The position numbers were made by a program, and so were the translations under genes. 64,000 bases of DNA, from the NCBI GenBank assembly GCA_029560585.1, contig JAKQKQ010000187.1:55565-119564 (forward strand), in the 5' to 3' direction. This DNA comes from Verrucomicrobiota bacterium. GTDB taxonomy: Bacteria; Verrucomicrobiota; Verrucomicrobiia; JADLBR01. Position 1 is the first letter of the stretch, and each line of letters opens with the position of its first letter. Positions 16,668 through 25,731 of the stretch are shown here, piece after piece. The notes under the pieces are model-generated. The model was not told the origin of the DNA, searched no databases, and saw nothing but the letters and a program-made list of their open reading frames with translations.

Positions 16668-18254
16668 TCACCCCCCGCGGGAGGCTCCCGCCGCACCACG
16701 CGTCATCCGGATGATCACCTCTAATCCCCTGGGTTGGCGATTGCGGCAGGCGATGGACGCCCCAAAGGCCCCGAGACATGTCCGGGCGATCGCCAACCCT
16801 AGTCCAGCCCCCCCGGTCTCGCGCGTGCGCGCCTCTTCGGGCCGAAAGAACGGCTCGAACACCCGCTCCAACATCTCACCCGGAATGCCGGGCCCGAGAT
16901 CCTGGACACGGAGTTCCACCGCATCGTCACGATATTCGGCCCGAATCACGATCGGCCCATCCGCAGCGGCATGCCTCACCGCATTGCGCAGCACGTTGGC
17001 GAGCGCCCTCGAGAGCATCTCCTCGTTGGCCTCCGCGCTCAGTCCCTCGGGCACCTCGATCCGCGCATCACAGCCCTTCGCCTCGCGGCGCACGACCGCC
17101 TCCACCAATGGCCTCAGCTCCACGGCAGACCGCGGCACGGCATCTGGCCGCAGCGCCGCTTTGGAAAACGACAATAACTCACCCACGAGCCCCGAAAGTT
17201 GCTCCATCTCCTCCTCTGCATCGGCAATCGCCCCCCGCGATTCCGGGGTCGCCTTCCGGGCGAAGACCCCGATCGCCATCTGCGCCCGCGCCAGGGGCGA
17301 GCAGAGTTCGTGCGCGATGTCGCCCAAGAAACGCCTCTGTCCCTGAACCAGATTGCCGAGGCGCGCGGACATCCGATTGATCGCCTCCGCGAGCCGAGAG
17401 AGCTCGTCCCCACCGCCGGATTCCACCCGCCCATCGAAGTGCCCCTCGGCCACCCGTTCTGTCGCCCGCGTCATCTCGCCAAGCCGCCGCGTCACCCGTC
17501 GCACGAAGGGGACCCAGACCAGCGCCGATACCGCGATCACCGCCAGCCCGCCCAGAACCCAAGGACCGGGCTCGAAAAACAGCCCCCCGGCCGCGAGGCT
17601 TGGCGAGGCGATGATCAGCAATGATCCCCCGCCAAAACGATGGTCGGCGCCCGGTGTCAGCGGGACACCCGCCCAGTACTTAGGCGGGTCGCCATCCCGG
17701 GCAAAGAACGTCGGCCTGCCCACCGGTCCGGGTGGCACGTGCAACTCTGGCAAAGCCCTGCCCCCTTTCTTTTGAACGCCTTCCCGGGGGGGCGGACCCG
17801 GCTCAAACGGCCCAGGTCGCACCGGCCCCTCGTCCGGTCGCGGCCTAGGCTGCCAGCCGGGCTGCGGCGGCTCCATGCCGATCTTCCCCGGAGGAGGAGG
17901 AGGAGGCACGGGCAATCGGCGCCGCATCACTTCCATGATGCGCGGGGGTAGCGGTTCCCGAAAACCTGCGATCGGATCACCCGCGGGGCTGCGCAAAGAC
18001 AGCGATACCCCGTACGCGCTCCCCAGGCGCTCTAACGTCCCATCCCATTCTTCCCGAGGCGACCCCCGCAGCTCACCCGCGACCGCCCGTCCCAAGGCCA
18101 CCAGACGATCACCCGCGTTGCCGCCCAGCAAGGAATCCAGCCCAAGATTCAGTTGCGCCCGGACCAGGAGTGCGAGCCCCAGCCCCACGACCGCGAGATT
18201 CACGAAAAACCAAAGCAAGATCTGTCCGTATAACGGAAGGCGCGGTCGCTTCAT
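16668..18254 (-). CDS. Membrane histidine kinase, CpxA-like
   Basis: A kinase of about 528 residues, start ATG 18254. TM1 (residues 10-30, ILLWFFVNLAVVGLGLALLV) and TM2 (about 225-250) flank a periplasmic region that contains a Pro/Gly-rich stretch (LPVPPPPPPGKIGMEPPQPG). HAMP follows (VTRRLGEMTRATERVAEGHFDGRV), then the H-box FLGDIAHELCSPLA with the phospho-acceptor His at about 315, the N-box LANVLRNAVRHAA, and ATP-lid G-boxes DLGPGIP and GAGLGLAI. It resembles CpxA-type envelope sensors but has no response regulator next to it. Convergent with the peptide cassette. The divergent neighbour at 18439 encodes a secreted Pro/Gly-rich EF-hand protein, a possible ligand or target. Confidence 0.9.
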   Translation of the reverse strand: MKRPRLPLYGQILLWFFVNLAVVGLGLALLVRAQLNLGLDSLLGGNAGDRLVALGRAVAGELRGSPREEWDGTLERLGSAYGVSLSLRSPAGDPIAGFREPLPPRIMEVMRRRLPVPPPPPPGKIGMEPPQPGWQPRPRPDEGPVRPGPFEPGPPPREGVQKKGGRALPELHVPPGPVGRPTFFARDGDPPKYWAGVPLTPGADHRFGGGSLLIIASPSLAAGGLFFEPGPWVLGGLAVIAVSALVWVPFVRRVTRRLGEMTRATERVAEGHFDGRVESGGGDELSRLAEAINRMSARLGNLVQGQRRFLGDIAHELCSPLARAQMAIGVFARKATPESRGAIADAEEEMEQLSGLVGELLSFSKAALRPDAVPRSAVELRPLVEAVVRREAKGCDARIEVPEGLSAEANEEMLSRALANVLRNAVRHAAADGPIVIRAEYRDDAVELRVQDLGPGIPGEMLERVFEPFFRPEEARTRETGGAGLGLAIARTCLGAFGASIACRNRQPRGLEVIIRMTRGAAGASRGG

Positions 18255-18438
18255 CACCGTCACTCCATCTGCGTCCCTCACAGAATTATCAAAGCGCACC
18301 CGTCGCACGCACGCGCCATCTTTTACCAACCCTTAACAATTCTTCCGGCCTTTCGACACCGTCTCTTTACACGCGGGGTGTTGATTACTATCGGATGCAA
18401 GAAACACACCCAGCGCACAACCCAGAAAGGATACACAC

Positions 18439-19005
18439 ATGAATCCGAAAAACAGAATGCTCCTCGCGCTTGCCGCGGGCGCCGCAATGGCAGCGACCGC
18501 CCTCGCGCAGGAGACATCCCCAGTCGAACCGCCCGGAGGCCAACCCCCGAAACCCCCGGAAGCCCAGCCCGGCGGCGCACCCGGCGAAGGGCAGAGGCCC
18601 CCTCGCGATGGACAGGGACACCCGGGCATGCGCCCGCCACCGCCGATCATCGTCGCCCTGGACCAAGACAAGGATGGCGTCATCTCCGAGGAAGAGATTA
18701 AGAAGGCCCCAGAGGCGCTCATGAAACTCGACGGCAATAAGGACGGGAAACTCACCCGCGAGGAATTCCTTCCTCCGCCGCCGCCCAACCGCGGACAAGG
18801 TGGCGCCGGTGGACCATGGCAACAGGGCCGTGGCCAAGGTGGCCCGGGCCGCGGTCAGGGGGGTCCTCCTCCATGGGCGGGCAAAGGTGGACCCGGTGGC
18901 CAAGGCGGTCCCGGCGCTTTCCCGGGCGGTCCAGGTGGCTTCCCGCCGCCTCCCCCGCCCCCTCCGCCGGAGCAACCCCCTCAACCGCCACAGCCCCCGC
19001 AATAA
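18439..19005 (+). CDS. Secreted EF-hand, Pro/Gly-rich protein
   Basis: A 188-residue exported protein. A signal peptide (residues 1-23, ending ALAQE) precedes a Pro/Gln/Gly-rich segment, then two EF-hand calcium loops: DQDKDGVISEEE and DGNKDGKLTREE, each with Asp at positions 1, 3 and 5 and Glu at 12. The rest is Gly-rich (GGPGGQGGPGAFPGGPGG) with a polyproline tail. It lies divergent to the CpxA-like kinase gene, with about 184 bases between them; a shared regulatory region is likely. Calcium-dependent binding at the cell surface is inferred; no function is known. A ribosome site of type AAAGGA is visible upstream. Confidence 0.85.
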   Translation: MNPKNRMLLALAAGAAMAATALAQETSPVEPPGGQPPKPPEAQPGGAPGEGQRPPRDGQGHPGMRPPPPIIVALDQDKDGVISEEEIKKAPEALMKLDGNKDGKLTREEFLPPPPPNRGQGGAGGPWQQGRGQGGPGRGQGGPPPWAGKGGPGGQGGPGAFPGGPGGFPPPPPPPPPEQPPQPPQPPQ

Positions 19006-19302
19006 TCCTAGGCCAATCCCCACGTCCCGGGGTTCAACTCCCCGGGGCGTGGCTCCCGCTCGGGCGGACTCAATTGTCTTTTCTCTGTCCCTGAGGCGTT
19101 GGAGTAGAGGCTTCCGCCTTCCCTGCGCCTCATGTGTCCTGGAAAAAACGCCATAGGCACTTGGGCACGCCACGCGGGCATCCTGGGGAGGGCCCGCGGC
19201 CTCGCGGGCCGGGTCGGCCCTGGTGTCGCGGCCCGGTCAATCGCGGACGCCGGGGACGGCGTCCCTCCCACGCCCATCCTGACGGTGTGGCGGGCGGGTC
19301 TT
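19006..19302. repeat. Intergenic region with three hairpins
   Basis: No gene is seen. Dyads are 19021-19051 (12-bp arms, one G:T pair, around CACGTCCCGGGG), 19191-19210 (8-bp arms GGCCCGCG and CGCGGGCC), and 19245-19264 (7-bp arms GGACGCC and GGCGTCC). The first could terminate the EF-hand gene, although there is no U-tract. The others look like repeat remnants. Confidence 0.6.
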
Positions 19303-20253
19303 TCACCGGACCGTCGGGGGCCGGGCTCCAGCTCGCGCCATCTGTTTGCCCTTCCGCCGCCGGTATCGCCCGGGCCGCAGGCCGCTGTAGCGCAGGAATG
19401 TATCCGAAAACGCATAGGGCGAACCATAGCCCACCTGCTCCGCGACCACCGCCACCGTCAGGCCCGTGTTCAGCAAAAGCGCCGCGGCCTTCTCCATGCG
19501 CAGCAGCGCCAACATCTGCATCGGCGTCAATCCCGCCACCTCGTTCATCACCGCGTGCAGGTAGCCGTGGCTGACGCCAGATTCCCTGGCCAAGCGGCCC
19601 ACGTCCCACGGTTCGCCCAATCGCGCGCCCACCATGCGCCACATGGCATCGATCCGTTCCACCAGTTGCATGCGCGCCCCCGTGCCACCAACGCCCAGTT
19701 CCCGGCCCAGTAGGTTCACAAGAATCGCGCAGTGGTGCGCAAGATTATCCGCAGCGGCGAACGCGGTCGACGTCGACTCGCTCAGCCCCTCCCGCGCCGC
19801 ATGTGCCAACGCCTCCAGATCCTGAACCCTTTCTACGCGAGGGCCCCCATCAAGTAGCGATTGCCAGCGCGGCACGTCACCCAGGTGCACCCAGAGCGCG
19901 TCGCATCGGCCACCCCGCATTTTCACCCAATGTTTGCCACGGGCCGGGGCGATCAACTTCTGTCCCGGCGCCACCTTCCATACCCCGCGCCCGCAATCGG
20001 CCTCCACTGACCCACTCAGCGGGATGTACACCAGATGCGTCTCGGAAATCGGTGTCCCGGCATGATACGACCGCACAAGATGATCGATCCCAACCCCGCG
20101 AATGCCCGCCGCGCGCAATGCGTGCGTCGCCGGTCGATCCGGCGGAAAATGCTCGATCCTGGTCCGCGGATCGCGCTTCAGCCAGACCACGCGCTGTGGC
20201 GCCGGTCGCAACCAGCGCCCCACCCCGCCTCGTCTCATCACAGTCTCGGACAT
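19303..20253 (-). CDS. AraC-family transcriptional regulator
   Basis: A 316-residue regulator. The N-terminal half is a cupin-like sensor (residues 40-140: ETHLVYIPLSGSVEADCGRGVW; GQKLIAPARGKHWVKM). The C-terminal AraC/XylS double helix-turn-helix is clear: RLARESGVSHGYLHAVMNEVAGLTP, then LLLNTGLTVAVVAEQVGYGSPYAFSDTFLRYSGLRPGRYRRR (cited in parts), which carries the family signature of the second helix-turn-helix. It is divergent from the GH116-type enzyme 131 bases away, and a role in its control is likely. Start ATG at 20253 follows GAGAG. A typical sugar-responsive regulator, with effector unknown. Confidence 0.92.
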   Translation of the reverse strand: MSETVMRRGGVGRWLRPAPQRVVWLKRDPRTRIEHFPPDRPATHALRAAGIRGVGIDHLVRSYHAGTPISETHLVYIPLSGSVEADCGRGVWKVAPGQKLIAPARGKHWVKMRGGRCDALWVHLGDVPRWQSLLDGGPRVERVQDLEALAHAAREGLSESTSTAFAAADNLAHHCAILVNLLGRELGVGGTGARMQLVERIDAMWRMVGARLGEPWDVGRLARESGVSHGYLHAVMNEVAGLTPMQMLALLRMEKAAALLLNTGLTVAVVAEQVGYGSPYAFSDTFLRYSGLRPGRYRRRKGKQMARAGARPPTVR

Positions 20254-20384
20254 CTCTCGTCAAAGGGTATTCTCGCAGGGCGCGGGCACCCCTCAATCAA
20301 AAGTTTTCCCATGATCTGAGTTTCACGTATTTTTTGAAAACTGCGGAAGATTGGCCTCGGGGTCCTCCGCTGTATCCTTATCCA

Positions 20385-23300
20385 ATGAATCCTGACCCGA
20401 TCGGACGACTCCCCCTCCCCGCGAAAATTGACTTCTCGGGCTGCGGTTGCCGCGATTCTGCCCGCTGCGGGACAGCTACGCGCCGCGATTTCGTCAAGGT
20501 CGCCGGAGCCGCCGCCACGGCCCTCCTGGCCGCACGGTTGCCGGTCATGGCCGGACCTTTCTCCCGCGAGGATTTCGACCGGCTGGTTCCCGCGAACAAG
20601 AGACTAGACCCCGCCTGGGTCAAATCCCTCACCGAACGAGGTGCGCCCGCGATCTATCGCGACCCCGCCGAACTGAGCCACATCGGCATGCCCATCGGTG
20701 GGCTTTGTTGTGGCCAACTGTACCTGTCGGGAGACGGCCGTCTCTGGCACTGGGATATCTTCAATAAGCACCTGAGGACCGGTTCCGAGCACTACGCGTC
20801 CCCCATGGATCCTGCATCGCCCGTCGAACAGGGCTTCGCGATCCGGATAGGCGACAAGACGCGCAGGCTGGATGCCTCCGGTTGGAAGGACGTCTCCTTC
20901 CGCGGTGAGTATCCCATCGGCCGCGTCACCTACCGGGATCCCGCGTTGCCACTGGAGGTCGAACTCGAGGCGTTTTCGCCGTTTATCCCGTTGGACACGG
21001 CAGACTCCAGTCTTCCGGCCACCGCACTCAATTTCACCCTCCGGAACACCGGCGCGACCCCGATCAATGCCGAGATCGCCGGCTGGTTGGAAAATCCGGT
21101 TTGCCTCCACACGGGGGCCCACTATGCCATCGAGCGCACCAACCAGATCTCCCATTCAAACGAGGCGCTACTCTTGGAGTGCGCCGCCCGCGAGATTCCC
21201 GGACCCAAGGCCCCGCCCCGCCCCGCCATCGTGTTCGCCGATTTCGAGGGCGGCAATTATGGCCAGTGGACACCGGAGGGCGAGGCGTTCGGCACCGCTC
21301 CGGCCAATGGCCCCCGCACCATCCAGAAGTTGTCCGGCTTCCTGGGCAAGGGCCTCGTCAATTCCTGGACCGGCTCCGATAAACCCGTCGGAAAACTGGT
21401 CTCTCCCGAGTTCACCATCATCCGCCGCTTCATCAACTTCCTCGTCGGGGGCGGCAAACACGCCGGGCAGACCTGCGTGAATCTGGTGGTCGATGGCAAG
21501 ATCGCGCGCACGGCACAGGGCCAGAACACCGACGAACTCGCCTGGGCGTCCTGGTGCGTCGGAGACATCGAGGGCCAAAAGGCCCGCATCGAGATCATCG
21601 ACCAGCATTCCGCCGGCTGGGGGCACATCGATTGCGACCAGATCGAGTTCGCCGACGAGGCCCGGGGCGGTGGTGGCGTGCCCGTCGCCGTGGCCGACGC
21701 GCACGACTTCGGCACCATGGCCCTCGCCCTCCTCGATGCCACGCCCCGCGACCGCGCCACCGCCAAATTGGATCAGGCCAGGCCCGAGGACTCGGCGTTC
21801 GCGGGCGACACCAACGCTGCCGGCACCGCGACTCCGCCCGAGAAACTCATCGGCTCGCTCGCCCGGACCGTGACTTTGGCGCCAGGCGACGCGCAGACCG
21901 TCTCCTACCTCCTGGCCTGGCACTTCCCCAACCTCACCCTCGGCGCCGACCAGTGGATCAAGGAAAACAAACTCCAAGATGGCGGACGGTACTACGCGAC
22001 TCGCTTCTCCTCCGCCACAGAGGTCGTCGCCCACATCGCGAAACATAGGGATCGGCTCTTCGCCGGGACCCGCCTCTGGCGCGACACCTGGAACGATTCG
22101 ACACTCCCGCACTGGTTCCTCGACCGCTCGATCGCCAATGCCTCCACCCTCGCCACCTCCACATCGCACCGGCTCCGCTCGGGCCGATTCTATGGCTGGG
22201 AGGGCGTCGGATGCTGCGCCGGCACATGCACCCATGTCTGGCACTATGCCCACTCGGTCGCCCGGCTTTTTCCCGAACTCGAACGGTCCGCTCGCGAGAT
22301 GGCTGATTTCGGCATAGCCTTCGACGAGGCCACGGGATCCATCGGTTTCCGCGGTGAATTCCACAACAACCCCGCCATCGATGGCCAATGCGGCTGCGTC
22401 CTCCGCGCCTACCGCGAACACCAGATGTCCCCCGACGACGCATTCCTCCGCCGCGTATGGCCCCGCGTCCGCAAGTCGTTGGAGTTCCTCATCGCCCAAG
22501 ACGCCAACGGCGACGGCATTCTGGAGGGCAAACAGCACAATACCCTCGACGCCGACTGGTACGGTCCCGTCGCCTGGCTCAGCGGCCTCTACCTTGCCGC
22601 CCTCCGAGCCGGGGAGGAAATGGCCCGCGAAACAGGCGATGCCGCGTTCGCCGACCAATGCCACGCCATCATCGACCGCGGTCGCAACAATCTCGTCGAG
22701 CGGCTTTTCGACGGCGAATACTTCATCAATAGACCCGACCCCGCGCACGCCGAGGCCATCAATTCTGGCACCGGCTGCCACATCGACCAGGTGTTCGGCC
22801 AGAGCTGGGCCTTTCAGGTCGGCCTCGGACGCGTCCTCCCTCGGGAGCAGACGCGCTCCGCGCTCCGCGCCCTCTGGCGCTACAATTTTGCGCCGGACGT
22901 GGGCCCCTACCGCGAAACCTACAAATCCGGCCGCTGGTACGCCCTTGCCGGGGAGGCCGGGCTGCTCATGTGCACGTTCCCGCGCACCGACTGGTCGTTC
23001 GAAAAAGCCCAGGGGCAGAATTCCAAACACGCCGGTTTCGCGGGCTATTTCAACGAGTGCATGAACGGGTTCGAGCATCAGGTCGCCGGACACATGATCT
23101 GGGAGGGAATGCTCCAGGAGGGCCTCGCGATCTTTCGCGCGGTCCACGACCGCTACCACCCGCTGCGCCGCAACCCGTGGAACGAAGTCGAGTGCGGTGA
23201 CCACTACGCCCGCTCCATGGCCAGCCACGGAGTCTATCTCGCCGCGTGCGGCTACGGGCACCACGGCCCCAAGGGCCACATCGCATTCGCCCCGCGCCTC

Positions 23301-23594
23301 AATCCAGAAAAGTTTCGCGCCGCATTCACTGCCGCCGAGGGCTGGGGGACCTATGCGCAAGAGATCGGCGGTGGGAAGCTGGCCGCCTCCCTGCATGTCA
23401 AATGGGGCAGGGTCCAGGCGAAATCGCTGACTCTTGAACTCCCCGAAGGCACCAGTGCCTCGCGGGCCAACGTCGTCGTCGCCGGACAATCCGCCGTTGC
23501 CCGAATCTCCCAAGAAGGTCGCTCAGTCACGGTGACCCTGGAACAGGCCGCCAGTTGCCCTGCGGGGCAAAAGATCGAGATCACGATCGCATGA
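20385..23594 (+). CDS. GH116-type glycosidase (DUF608), Tat-exported
   Basis: A 1069-residue protein similar to the bile-acid beta-glucosidase/glucosylceramidase (GH116) family. The N-terminus carries a twin-arginine signal, TRRDFVKVAGAAATALLAA. Then follow the GBA2 N-terminal domain (MPIGGLCCGQLYLSGDGRLWHWDIFN), an inserted beta-sandwich at about residues 283-428 (DFEGGNYGQWTPEGEAFG; WGHIDCDQIEF), of the kind seen in levanase-like and concanavalin-like modules, and the all-alpha DUF608 catalytic region (about 555-1000). GDGILEGKQHNTLD near residue 710 covers the acid-base Asp region. The start ATG at 20385 lies after the divergent AraC gene. Probable periplasmic or extracellular beta-glycosidase; substrate unknown. 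Confidence 0.9.
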   Translation: MNPDPIGRLPLPAKIDFSGCGCRDSARCGTATRRDFVKVAGAAATALLAARLPVMAGPFSREDFDRLVPANKRLDPAWVKSLTERGAPAIYRDPAELSHIGMPIGGLCCGQLYLSGDGRLWHWDIFNKHLRTGSEHYASPMDPASPVEQGFAIRIGDKTRRLDASGWKDVSFRGEYPIGRVTYRDPALPLEVELEAFSPFIPLDTADSSLPATALNFTLRNTGATPINAEIAGWLENPVCLHTGAHYAIERTNQISHSNEALLLECAAREIPGPKAPPRPAIVFADFEGGNYGQWTPEGEAFGTAPANGPRTIQKLSGFLGKGLVNSWTGSDKPVGKLVSPEFTIIRRFINFLVGGGKHAGQTCVNLVVDGKIARTAQGQNTDELAWASWCVGDIEGQKARIEIIDQHSAGWGHIDCDQIEFADEARGGGGVPVAVADAHDFGTMALALLDATPRDRATAKLDQARPEDSAFAGDTNAAGTATPPEKLIGSLARTVTLAPGDAQTVSYLLAWHFPNLTLGADQWIKENKLQDGGRYYATRFSSATEVVAHIAKHRDRLFAGTRLWRDTWNDSTLPHWFLDRSIANASTLATSTSHRLRSGRFYGWEGVGCCAGTCTHVWHYAHSVARLFPELERSAREMADFGIAFDEATGSIGFRGEFHNNPAIDGQCGCVLRAYREHQMSPDDAFLRRVWPRVRKSLEFLIAQDANGDGILEGKQHNTLDADWYGPVAWLSGLYLAALRAGEEMARETGDAAFADQCHAIIDRGRNNLVERLFDGEYFINRPDPAHAEAINSGTGCHIDQVFGQSWAFQVGLGRVLPREQTRSALRALWRYNFAPDVGPYRETYKSGRWYALAGEAGLLMCTFPRTDWSFEKAQGQNSKHAGFAGYFNECMNGFEHQVAGHMIWEGMLQEGLAIFRAVHDRYHPLRRNPWNEVECGDHYARSMASHGVYLAACGYGHHGPKGHIAFAPRLNPEKFRAAFTAAEGWGTYAQEIGGGKLAASLHVKWGRVQAKSLTLELPEGTSASRANVVVAGQSAVARISQEGRSVTVTLEQAASCPAGQKIEITIA

Positions 23595-23753
23595 GGGAAC
23601 CGACTCGGAAACTTGACGCATCCGGCCAGTAGCGAAGGGCTTGCCCTTCGGTCGTTGGCACGAGCACTAATCGCCAAAGGCGATCACTGTGCGTTTAATC
23701 CCCCCCCGCTGCCCGCTCTCTGGGCATGGGATCGTCGTCGCAGAAGACTACTA

Positions 23754-24839
23754 CTACAGGCCGGCGACCTGGCGCGCGTCCAGGTCATCGATGAGGCGAA
23801 TCACATACAGGCCCGAATTAACGGTGTTCGGCCCACCGATGACGAGGCCGGGGGTCTCGCTGCTGTACGCCTTGTAGGGAAGGATCCGGATCCGCATGTA
23901 CGCCTCGGTGCCCGTCCGATAGGAGTCCTCGAGGTAGACGGCGATCAGCCTCTCCACCGCGAAAGGATAAAATGACGTCCCACTGTACTGGGGCTTTTCG
24001 TCGCACACGAGGATGGTCATGACCCGGGGATCATCGCCCGGATAACTCGGGTAGGTATACGTGCTGCCCGTGTCGTTCCATGGGGACTGGGCCGCGCGCG
24101 CGATACGGCTGTCCACAGCCGTGGAGAGCGCGCTCACCAGCCGCCGCCCCTGGTTGCGCGTGTCCGCATTGATCGAGTTGACCACTTCCTGGCCCAGCGC
24201 CACCGACAGGTCCGAGCCGTCTTTCACCTCGTCCTCCCAATCGTTGACGGGTTTGCTCGTGTTCTGGTCCATACTCATGCCAAGCACATCGCCGGGATCG
24301 AAGGACTCGTCCTGGTTTCGCGCCATCCGCACCGTCAGCGGGTCACCATTCTTGTAATTGTTGTAGTCCGTCGTGGTGATCGCCAGCGGCGCCGCGCCGC
24401 TGAGACCCGCGACCACCGACGCCTCGGCCGTGGCCCACCGCGTGATCGTGCTCTCGCTGAATCCCAGGACCCGGATGAAATAGTGCCGCCGCAGATAGTC
24501 GGCCTCGACCCGGATTTGGGTGTTGTCTTGAGCGAAAGAGATCCGCAGGCCCTGGACCGCGTCCATCTGGTCACGGGCGACACGATCCGCGTCCGCCCGC
24601 GCATTGGCCACATCATCGGAATCGCCGTCCTGGGGCGTGTTCTTCAGTTTCAGCGCGCCGGCCAGTGCCGCGAAGTCACAGGACTGCTGGAGGCGCGATG
24701 CGTCCGCCACGAGCATGGCGTAATCCACGCCCAGGCCCACCGCACCGAGAAGCACGATGAGCGAAAGCGCCAGGGTCACCAAAATGTTGCCACGCCGACC
24801 ACGCTCCGGCCGGCCTCCGCGCAAAGTCAGAAGTTTCAT
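23754..24839 (-). CDS. TadG-like pilus assembly protein
   Basis: A 361-residue protein of the TadG/TadE-like family. A basic N-terminus (RGGRPERGRRGN) leads into a long hydrophobic helix (ILVTLALSLIVLLGAVGLGVDYAMLV), the TadE-like minor-pilin segment, then the conserved pattern DASRLQQSCDFAALAGA. The remaining region is polar and probably outside the membrane. ATG 24839 is used, since the frame open to 24884 lacks a ribosome site. It follows the tadE-like gene at 24856 with 16 bases between them. No tad ATPase, secretin or flp gene was seen, so this pair is either solitary or part of a locus elsewhere. Role in surface pilus or secretion is inferred from family. Confidence 0.82.
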   Translation of the reverse strand: MKLLTLRGGRPERGRRGNILVTLALSLIVLLGAVGLGVDYAMLVADASRLQQSCDFAALAGALKLKNTPQDGDSDDVANARADADRVARDQMDAVQGLRISFAQDNTQIRVEADYLRRHYFIRVLGFSESTITRWATAEASVVAGLSGAAPLAITTTDYNNYKNGDPLTVRMARNQDESFDPGDVLGMSMDQNTSKPVNDWEDEVKDGSDLSVALGQEVVNSINADTRNQGRRLVSALSTAVDSRIARAAQSPWNDTGSTYTYPSYPGDDPRVMTILVCDEKPQYSGTSFYPFAVERLIAVYLEDSYRTGTEAYMRIRILPYKAYSSETPGLVIGGPNTVNSGLYVIRLIDDLDARQVAGL

Positions 24840-24855
24840 GGGACCGCCTCCGTCT

Positions 24856-25353
24856 TCAGTTCGGTTCGCGCCGCAGAACCGCAAAGCGCGATATGCTCTT
24901 GGTCATGTAGGGAATGAAACCGGTGAGGCTGCTGTGCCGGCTCGAGGCGTCCACCCGAATCATGCCGCCGGACGGGACGCCGTTGATCGACTGGCCCGAG
25001 GAGGGACTCGTCACGTCGCTCGGCCACGCGTACCACGTCGTTCCGTTGTTCGTGGACCACTGGAGGCTAAAACTGCCGTTGGGCGCAGTGATCGCCAATG
25101 GACTCGCCACCGTCGCAATGCGGTTGGTGATCGCCCCCGTCGAACGCCCCAGCGCCGCCGCGCGCGCGCCCTCGCGCACCGCGTTGCCAAGCGTCATGTG
25201 GTCCTTGACAAGCGCCGCACCCTCGATGATGCCGATCATGAGAAGCAGCAGCACCGGCAAGCTCAACGCCAACTCCACCAGCGATTGCCCTCGCTCCCCA
25301 CCCCTAGAAACCCCGAATCCCTTCCGCCGAACACCCCGAAGCAGCTTAATCAT
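24856..25353 (-). CDS. TadE-like protein
   Basis: A 165-residue TadE-family minor-pilin-like protein, start ATG 25353 (the upstream extension to 25497 is AT-rich and without a ribosome site). The signature is GERGQSLVELALSLPVLLLL at residues 20-40, followed by GIIEGAALVKDHMTLGNAVREGARAAALG. The Gly-Gln-Ser-Leu-Val-Glu motif is the hallmark, with the Glu needed for pilin-like processing. It is the first gene of a two-gene operon with the TadG-like gene, 16 bases downstream. The distal region is predicted outside. A role in a Flp/Tad-type pilus or export apparatus is inferred. Confidence 0.85.
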   Translation of the reverse strand: MIKLLRGVRRKGFGVSRGGERGQSLVELALSLPVLLLLMIGIIEGAALVKDHMTLGNAVREGARAAALGRSTGAITNRIATVASPLAITAPNGSFSLQWSTNNGTTWYAWPSDVTSPSSGQSINGVPSGGMIRVDASSRHSSLTGFIPYMTKSISRFAVLRREPN

Positions 25354-25731
25354 ACAGTAATCCTCATGCTTAAGATAGGACCGCCCCGCTGGGCGCGCAA
25401 GGCCTTTGATCCCATCAATACACAAAAATCTCAGTCCAGCGCCCCCACCCCTTCCCAGTGGAGAATCCAGTCGCCCCGCCGCACAATGCCCAATCAAATT
25501 CCTTAACCCATTTGTTCATACTTCGTTCCGTGGGCGAATCATCCGCACCGTTCCGACAGCCAATCGGCCGATCTCCGCTGATACTCTGTCGCGCTGTACC
25601 CAATGAGGCGCCCGGCATTCATCCCCCCGCGGAGATTGAGGCAAAAATTTAATACAATTGCACTATTCTTAATTAGTCTTCATGATAACGGTTGTTCATC
25701 CTTTGTATCTAGAACAGGGAAAGGATCATCC
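25354..25731. other. Divergent intergenic region between tadE-like and response regulator genes
   Basis: About 378 bases of AT-richer DNA (notably 25620-25730) between divergent genes, the likely site of both promoters. No hairpin or repeat shared with other gaps was found. A weak -35/-10-like pair (TTGCAC at about 25658 and TGATAA 19 bases further on) is present but not convincing. Confidence 0.4.

Noticed and set aside
21168..23513. Long minus-strand open frame (781 codons) across the GH116 gene
   Set aside because: It is antisense to a strongly supported protein. GC-rich DNA leaves such frames open by chance; residue content is Gly/Ala/Arg-rich without family signal.
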